A stretch of DNA of 64,000 nt from Rhabditophanes sp. KR3021 (lineage: Eukaryota; Nematoda; Chromadorea; Rhabditida; Alloionematidae). The stretch spans positions 3,286,001 to 3,350,000 of the forward strand of contig CAUJLY010000002.1 in the NCBI GenBank assembly GCA_963281155.1, read 5' to 3'. A program made the translations under genes and the position numbers. Under the pieces are notes generated by a model. That model was not told the DNA's origin, did not search any database, and saw nothing but the letters and a program-made list of their open reading frames with translations. Shown piece by piece: positions 57,601 through 64,000 of the stretch (position 1 is the first letter of the stretch; every line of letters begins with the position of its first letter).

Positions 57601-60182
57601 TTTGATTAAACCGCCATCCAAGTAAATGCTTCCTTTATCTTTTTATTTGAACACATTATCACCTACTAACTAACAAGTTGCCGATCTATTCCCGTTATAT
57701 CACATTAACTAATTTAACATTAAATTATTTAAGATTTGCATTTTATCAAAATGAAGACTCAAATCTATAAGGTCATCTCATAATTACATACTTCTTTGAA
57801 CTACAACATCAAACAGTGAGTCTCCGAGTGTAGCGAAATGTCATATCAAAATGTGAGATCAACAAATTTACATTACCTAACAAATAAATACCTATTAGTG
57901 TTTTAACCGATTAAGGAAGTTAATTGATGATCTTAAGACACTAATACATATATGGATATTCAAATGACAACATATTATTACCATTTAGAGTTGTTTTGAC
58001 GCCGACGCAATAATGACAAAACGGAATGATGTATTTACATTCGTACACAATTGTAAGTAAGGGGCATGCAAGATCTATGATGGAACCAATCTTTATTAAA
58101 TATTGTCTATCTTGAGTTGCATAACAATAATGTTGAAATAGTGATGATGAATTGTTATTAACACTTGCAAATTAACATTATTTTGGACATACTTATAAAT
58201 ACAAATATACACATGTTTCCTTTTTTATATACATAATTTGAATGGAATTAAGTGAAGGAAAATTGACAAAATTAAAAATATCATCCCCTTTGAAAAACAA
58301 AACAACATGTTATTAAAACGTATGTTTGGCGGATCTAAAGTAATTGAAACTAATCTCATTTATTCCAATATTAAAGCTCTAATTGACTTTCAATTATGTT
58401 CCTAACATCCGCTCCTTAATTTGCATTTAATTTGCCTTTAATGTGTTTGGGTGTATACAAAGGATGCCTTAAATTGACACAATCGGTGCCATATTAGCAA
58501 GGCTATTTATTTGCACATACATAATCAGGCTCGTGAAAAGAAAAGTAAGTGTGTAAATGACGGTCTTTATTATCATACATTTACAAATAATTTACAGCCG
58601 CCACCGGTTTTTGTTTGAGATTGGTTACGGGTGTGCTTAGAAAAGAGACAACTGATGCGGGAGCTTATTGGGGGCCTGTGCAGATGAATTAGGATTTGTT
58701 TGGACAAACTCAGGCTATCTATCATTTTGGTTAATGAAAAAGCTTAATTATAGATGTCAAAGTGCCGATTAGCTGTCAATTAATGCTGGTAAGACAAGAT
58801 TTATCCTGGACATGTTATTGATAACATTTAACTATCTTTAATTCATTATCTCACTTATATAAGATGTATAAAGCTAATTATTATTTTGATGAAAGAGTTG
58901 TGTTTGTGGCATGATTAAATGCACAGTAATTTAACACTTTTAATTATTTTTAATCATCCTACTAAATATAGAAATACATGAATGTACAAATTTTTAGATA
59001 TATAAACATAAGAATTTACACTTAAATATCCATTCACATCTAAGACGCATTCATTTGTACTCATATGGTTATTTTAGATGAATACATATCTCAGCTTCAT
59101 CTTAACACAACTTTTTGCTCTTAAATCACCTTAGTTTTTGTGTCTTAAATTAAATCATTAACACAACTTATTTTTTACATAAAATTATTCAAAGTAATTA
59201 TATTTTTATATAATTATCCAACGTAGTTATTTTTTGCAATGTTCTGATCTTAATTTAAGTAGGTAGATTTTTGGATTGTATCAAGTTTATTAAGAGTTAA
59301 TGACAATTTATGGGTATCAACTGATATCAGATATAATTTATTTAATTTTATCAATATAAATCATAACACCCTTCCGTCAAGTTGATGTTAACACGGCTGT
59401 ACTATAAATTAATAAAAAAGATTATATCTTAGGTGATCTTATTGTCAAATTCTGTCACAATGAAAAACAAAGTTTACAACACCTAACTGATGATTGTACA
59501 GTAATCAGACAATTAAATCACTGATAACATTAGTATGCATTCACAAATACTTCTTATTTGCCTTCATAAATTATGGTTCAATCTTTTATCCTGATTGAAA
59601 CTTAATCTAAGACATCCAAAGATAATTGTCAAAATGATGGTTTATTGCATACAGTTGATATGTGTGACTGACTACACATATTTTTTGTAATTAACTCATG
59701 TTCATAAAAAATGTTAAAAACGCTCATCATTTTAAATAATGGTAAGCGATAAGAATCAAGACGTCAAAAATTACATGTTATATGTACATTCATATTGATG
59801 CTATATCACCACCCTTCTAATTATTTTTCATGTTAGAATCTTGTTTATAAAGACCTCTTTGTTGGTTTAAGTAATAATAAAAATGTTTTTGTATGAATTT
59901 TTCAATTTATTGTCTTCTACCGTAATTAAAACAAAGCAAGGGGAATTGATTGCGAGTAGAAATATATATGTGTAGATGGTGCATAAGCGTGTACTGAAAG
60001 GAAGCAAAAGGGATGCGTCAATTTAGGGTTTAGGCGGAGCTAGACATAATGTCAATTCCTAAAAGTTAATACTTTATTTTGATATAAACTCTTTTGATTT
60101 AGTCATACTTTTAATATATCACTCCAGATAACATTTAAAGTCTTCATTTGCGGAGGTTTAAGATTACTCATTTATTGTTGAG
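54695..60182. other. Intergenic region of about 5.5 kb upstream of engrailed
   Basis: AT-rich with no complete gene identified. It contains one possible membrane-protein exon (55577-55870, minus) and a patch of higher GC at about 58595-58690 (including cagccgccaccgg). Stop-rich elsewhere. Because engrailed is a patterning gene, enhancers are expected here; none can be named from sequence alone. Confidence 0.55.
55577..55870 (-). CDS. Possible last exon of a multi-pass membrane protein (receptor-like)
   Basis: An open exon of 97 codons plus stop follows a ttgtag acceptor at 55871-55876. It encodes two strongly hydrophobic segments (around YMVTINMFHFSVFLACIAQL and PFPFSATCCYYILFW) followed by a basic tail, an arrangement like TM6, TM7 and the cytoplasmic tail of a 7TM receptor. 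The usual NPxxY motif is not present. An upstream open stretch at about 55920-56080 could belong to the same gene but does not join in phase with a canonical donor. Chance or pseudogene remain possible. Confidence 0.35.
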   Translation of the reverse strand, partial: LSDLDLITLIKKRILYMVTINMFHFSVFLACIAQLVINFLFNDEAYVEAVIPFPFSATCCYYILFWRSVDYRKVFLKQLNLNPKNKVIKIERVTIKT

Positions 60183-61671
60183 ATGAATCCTTTGAAACCA
60201 CTAAACATCGATTCTACATTCAACACTGCTGACAATACTTCTAACTCTAATTCTTCTCCAGCATCATCGTTATGTGAAGAGACAATGTCTAGATCTTCAT
60301 CTTCCAATTCTCTTCAATCTCAAAATCTTTTAAATAATAATCAACTTAAATTCTCTATTGATAACATTTTGCAACCTCAATTTGGAAAGGTTAGTCAATA
60401 TTTTCTAAACTTTTTTTAATAATTTTCTCAGTTATTTCAGAATCTTTTCCCTTTACATCTCAATACGTTGAATTTGTTTGCGGCTGCAGCTTGTGCCGAT
60501 AATTTTCTAAACCAACAAATTCCAAGTACTTTAGATGACAGCTTTCAATCTTCAGGATTACCATTTTTAAATGCACAACCTAATTCTTCTACATTAGCAG
60601 CAGCCTTTGCCGCAGCTGCTGCTTCTATGAATTTAACACCCCCAGATACTCTGAATTATATGAGCAATTTGACACCAACCTCCCAATCTCTATCCCCACC
60701 TCAGGCATCGCCCAAATCATCTAAATCTAGTAGTTCCTCAAATCTTCCAGCTTGGGTTTATTGCACTCGTTATTCTGACAGACCTTCAGCTGGACCGAGA
60801 ATCCGTAAGTTCAAACGCAAGGATAACGGGGAAGATGAAAAACGACCACGTACAGCTTTTACTGCTGATCAACTTGAAAGTTTAAAACAGCAATTCAAAG
60901 ATAATCGTTACTTGACCGAAAAGAGAAGGCAGCAATTGGCGCACGAACTTAATTTGAATGAGAGTCAAATTAAGATTTGGTTTCAGGTTGGGATAATATT
61001 TCAAATTTACGACCCTCTTTATCGTTAACCTTTTCCGAACAATATAAAAGCCATTTTTGTTGATTAAGTAGCCGACAAAAAGGATTTGAGTTGAAAGCCA
61101 TTAAATAGTATATTAGTGTAGGAAACAAAGACACTTTCCTTAACCTTATCCAAATTCTAATTAACTTTTGGATAGTAACACTTTGTTAACGGTAGCATTA
61201 ATATTTCTTAGGTATTACCGCTGTGACACACACTAACACCAAAGTAACTGTGATGATTTTATCAATATGTTTAGCAAATTATTATAACGATTAATGAGTT
61301 CTTTCATTTTTCCGAAACGTCTTTCATTTACATACTTAAATTAGTTTCAAACACGAGCATTAATATTTCATATATTTAATGAATTTGATATATGTGTAGC
61401 TTTGAAATCCGCAGGTGTTTTAAACAGACATATTTTGACTGATAAATTAAGTATGGTTGATGATATTGCTTTAAAAATACTAGTTATAGATGTCTTATAA
61501 ATTACTCTATCACAAAGACTCAAACAAATGGCTTTGTTTAATTTTTTATTTAATTTGTCGTATTTTTAGAATAAAAGAGCCAAATTGAAGAAAACAACAA
61601 CTACCCCATCAAGACCAGCTTCTATTAGTATGCCGTTAATTTCACAGGGATTATACAGTATGCCAACATAA
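60183..61671 (+). CDS. en: Engrailed homeodomain transcription factor
   Basis: Engrailed is a DNA-binding repressor in segment, neural and shell/ectoderm patterning. Exons 60183-60389, 60441-60986 and 61570-61671 (introns 51 and 583 bp) give 284 residues. Seen: EH1 Groucho-binding motif [14 protein letters not shown] at about 56-69; a poly-Ala/Ser-rich middle; EH2/EH3 with [14 protein letters not shown] (PBX/EXD-binding [11 protein letters not shown]); the homeodomain from [17 protein letters not shown] through [10 protein letters not shown] and NKRAKLKK; and a C-terminal EH5-like LISQGLYS. The last intron splits the homeodomain recognition helix after WFQ. All signature motifs are intact, so orthology is firm. 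The gene is flanked by long gene-poor DNA on both sides. Confidence 0.97.
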
Positions 61672-62659
61672 TCACATATTTTTCTTAATAACCTTAAAAA
61701 CAACATCTATTAATATTATTTTTGGAATCTTTTTAATTGAAATCATTTTTATTAACTTTCTATAATAATTTTCATGTAGTTAAAAAGCGAATTTAATAAA
61801 AATGATCTCTTCTGATATGCGTAACTTTAATGAAATTTTGTTGAGTGACACATTAACAATGTCATTCACTGAATGCCAAATAATCTCTATTTTCCTTGGA
61901 TAATTGTTTGCTTGACTCTCTGGAAAAAATGTAATATATTACATCATTACATTCATTTAAAGATTATCTTAAATGACGTTCAGAAGTCTAATTTAAAATT
62001 TAATTAGGTTTATCATTAGCCATCTTATTACAACAAATTAAGTATGACTACTTTTAACATAAATATGGATGTGTTTAATTTTATACAGTAGTTATTTTAA
62101 ATAACATCCTATTTTATTGTGATAAATATTTTGGTATGAAAAGGCAATTTCACAAATTAATTAGGCTGATCAAAAAATATTAGATGATTACACTTAATTT
62201 GAGGAAACAACCTTCATTTCGGAAATAAACTTTCTTATGTTTAAGAAAACCTTCAAAGGGGGTATGAAATGTTCAATTTGACAAAGCAAAAAAGATATCA
62301 CTTTACTAAAAAAAGATCAAGACAAAGTATGTCGGCTTGCAACGGAGATTCTTATCAAAACCAATTTATAAAATTGCTGCTTCTTATAGATAAGAAAGGT
62401 TGTTAAATTGTACATGATAGTTAATGTAATTATTTGCACACACCACTTAAACACTCTTTTTCCTTATTAAATATGTAGAGCATTAATTTTGATGTAACAA
62501 ATGCTTCTTTGACGTTAAATAACAATTTATCTTGTAAAGACAAATTTAAGATACATCATTTTTTATAATAAAAAAGACGCAGGGGATGCTTGCATGAAAT
62601 ATAATTGGGGAATGTTTGTATAAAATGTGATTTAGTGGATGTTTTACAAGTGTGATTTA
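61672..62659. other. Intergenic between convergent engrailed and DYNC2H1
   Basis: About 990 bp, AT-rich, no gene or repeat supported. It holds two 3'UTRs. Confidence 0.55.
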
Positions 62660-64000
62660 TTAGATATCAGGCTGGGAAGTAAGTAATTTGACACCTCTTA
62701 AAATCCAATGCTCAGAAGGAAGATTGGAATTTACGGAAACTGATAAGATTGGAATATGTTCGTTGATGGCGATGTCATGATGATACAATTGGATCTCCAT
62801 GGAATTTGTTGATTTAATGTGCATTTTTTTATCATTCAAAGTATTAATTCCTTTCGTGGATGTATGATATTTTGGTAGGATTGGAGAAAACGAAGTAGTA
62901 CTTACTTTGTTTTGTGAACTGAGATTAACATAAACTGTCTCGACTGCCATATATGGACGATCATTTGGAGACAATTCCTTTAACGTACACTGCATTGTAT
63001 GCTTGTTGAAATCAGTCGTACAGCCTAATAAAAAGCATCCTGACAATTCCAACGAATGTTCTGTTTGTGGTGGCGTTAATGTACCATAGCAATGAATATC
63101 AGACAATAAACAATCAAACTTTTTTGCAAAATCTAATTTGACCGCTTCGATCAAGGAAATAGGCTTCATAATTTTTCTCAAGTCAATTCTACGAATTTTG
63201 TGTGCCTTCAAAATTAACTGCAAATACTGGATCCTTAAATAGATATGTGGAAAGTCCTTTATTTTAGATTTTAAAAAATCTATTTCGTTGTTCAAACAGA
63301 AGGTTACATGATCCATTGGTGCTAATTTGTCACCCAATGATGAAGGCAAGGATTTTTCAAAAATATAGTCAAATTTAGTTTCACACAAGTCAGAAGTTAT
63401 ATTCTTTTTGCTAAATACATCAGTCATTTGTATTCCCTTCGAACTTTTGCGAATCATTTTAATAATAATTTCAGAGGATTGTGAAATTTGTCGACTATTG
63501 TATAGTCTTACTAGACTTCTATGTAAACCACTAAGACCACTAAATTGCCCTGTAATTGCCTCAGCTAATTTGTTTCGCACATCCTCCGCATCTCCATTCA
63601 AGTCAATTTGAAGTAAAGGGTCTATTGCCGCGTTATCAACTTTGTTCAAACCGATAAATATATACTTGGGATAGGATAGTAAACGTTAGTAAATCACATT
63701 TATCAAAAATTTTACCTTGATAAGCAAGTTCTAAAACGTTTCGGTAAATGTTGTCAAAAGAGTCTATTTTGGTACCGCTTATAGCGTTTTTGATTAAAGA
63801 TATGAGATCAAAAAGTGTGAGGTTAAATTGGCTCGCGTTAGTCCATCCAAAGATTCCAAATTTGCTTCGCTCAATCAAAGCAAAATGTAAAAGGCACAAT
63901 TTCAAAACAATGATGCGTGCTTTGGGCTGATCGTTATGTATTTTAATTATTGTTTCATTTGTGTAGCAGTAGTTAAGGAAACTTCCGATCGTAAACTGAC
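62660..64000 (-). CDS. dync2h1: Cytoplasmic dynein-2 heavy chain, C-terminal end (5' part outside window)
   Basis: DYNC2H1 is the motor of retrograde intraflagellar transport. Exons 63716-64000 (continuing beyond the window) and 62660-63639 joined in phase (76-bp intron with a ttactaac branch-like site). Seen: the AAA6 region with ERSKFGIFGW, matching the ERRKFIPQGW type of dynein-2, then a DFDNIYRNVLELAY-like helix (SFDNIYRNVLELAYQ), and the C-terminal domain with ISLIEAVKLDFAKKF, LELSGCFLLGC, VYVNLSSQN and a C-terminal WILRGVKLLTSQPDI that matches WIQCGAALFLKNQ. The pattern fits dynein-2 better than axonemal or cytoplasmic dynein-1 heavy chains. Sequence is divergent but the order of blocks is kept. 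With BBS7 it shows the organism keeps a working ciliary transport system. Confidence 0.85.

Noticed and set aside
1..64000. CRISPR arrays, insertion sequences, bacterial operons and ribosomal RNA genes
   Set aside because: None seen. Genes are intron-containing and metazoan, and repeats are short tandem arrays without spacers.

Overview
This window looks like nuclear DNA from a small-genome bilaterian animal. It is strongly AT-rich. Its protein-coding genes are broken by GT-AG introns, many of only about 35-80 bp, and there are no bacterial-style operons, Shine-Dalgarno sites or mobile bacterial elements. The gene set is metazoan: engrailed, eyes absent, a TRIM-NHL protein, myosin II heavy chain, BBS7, the intraflagellar transport dynein DYNC2H1, ATG4, XPB, a SENP protease, SLC25A15, a myotubularin, and a STRM-1-like sterol methyltransferase. 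Cilia genes beside muscle myosin, tiny introns and high AT would fit a reduced spiralian such as an orthonectid (Intoshia type). This placement is an inference, and nematodes or rotifers are not excluded from the sequence alone.

Layout. 1-6170: the 3' end of ATG4 (+) runs toward a myosin heavy chain (-) whose rod stops after about 390 residues; a short unknown gene (+) lies just upstream of the mapped myosin exons. 8.7-16.6 kb: three minus-strand genes in a row, SENP-like protease, SLC25A15-like ornithine carrier and eyes absent. 17.0-19.8 kb (+): a myotubularin lacking its catalytic motif, then a one-finger C2H2 protein. 19.9-22.9 kb (-): a small basic protein followed by XPB, which carries a one-base frameshift. 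23.7-28.2 kb (+): a TRIM-NHL gene. 28.2-41.6 kb: a gene desert of about 13 kb with tandem repeats and a few GC-rich hairpins. 41.6-44.6 kb (+): a zinc-finger/FH2 formin fusion of FOZI-1 type. 45.3-51.3 kb (-): BBS7, with a cysteine-rich secreted peptide gene (+) nested in one intron and a decayed coding sequence in another. 51.7-54.7 kb: a second decayed coding sequence, then ASPDH and a STRM-1-like sterol methyltransferase (-). 54.7-60.2 kb: a second desert with one possible receptor-like exon. 60.2-61.7 kb (+): engrailed. 62.7-64 kb (-): the C-terminal end of DYNC2H1.

Main points of interest: (1) an EYA protein that has lost the Asp nucleophile and a second metal-binding Asp; (2) a myosin II heavy chain without light meromyosin; (3) a zinc-finger plus formin FH2 fusion; (4) a two-exon, signal-peptide-bearing, cysteine-rich prohormone-like gene inside a BBS7 intron; (5) a MTMR6/7/8-type pseudophosphatase ending in a FYVE-like finger; (6) a single-base frameshift in an otherwise perfectly conserved XPB; (7) many start codons sitting 0-17 nt after a 3' splice acceptor, which suggests spliced-leader trans-splicing.

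Exon boundaries were assigned by hand from splice signals, reading-frame continuity and family alignment from memory. No database search or computation was possible.
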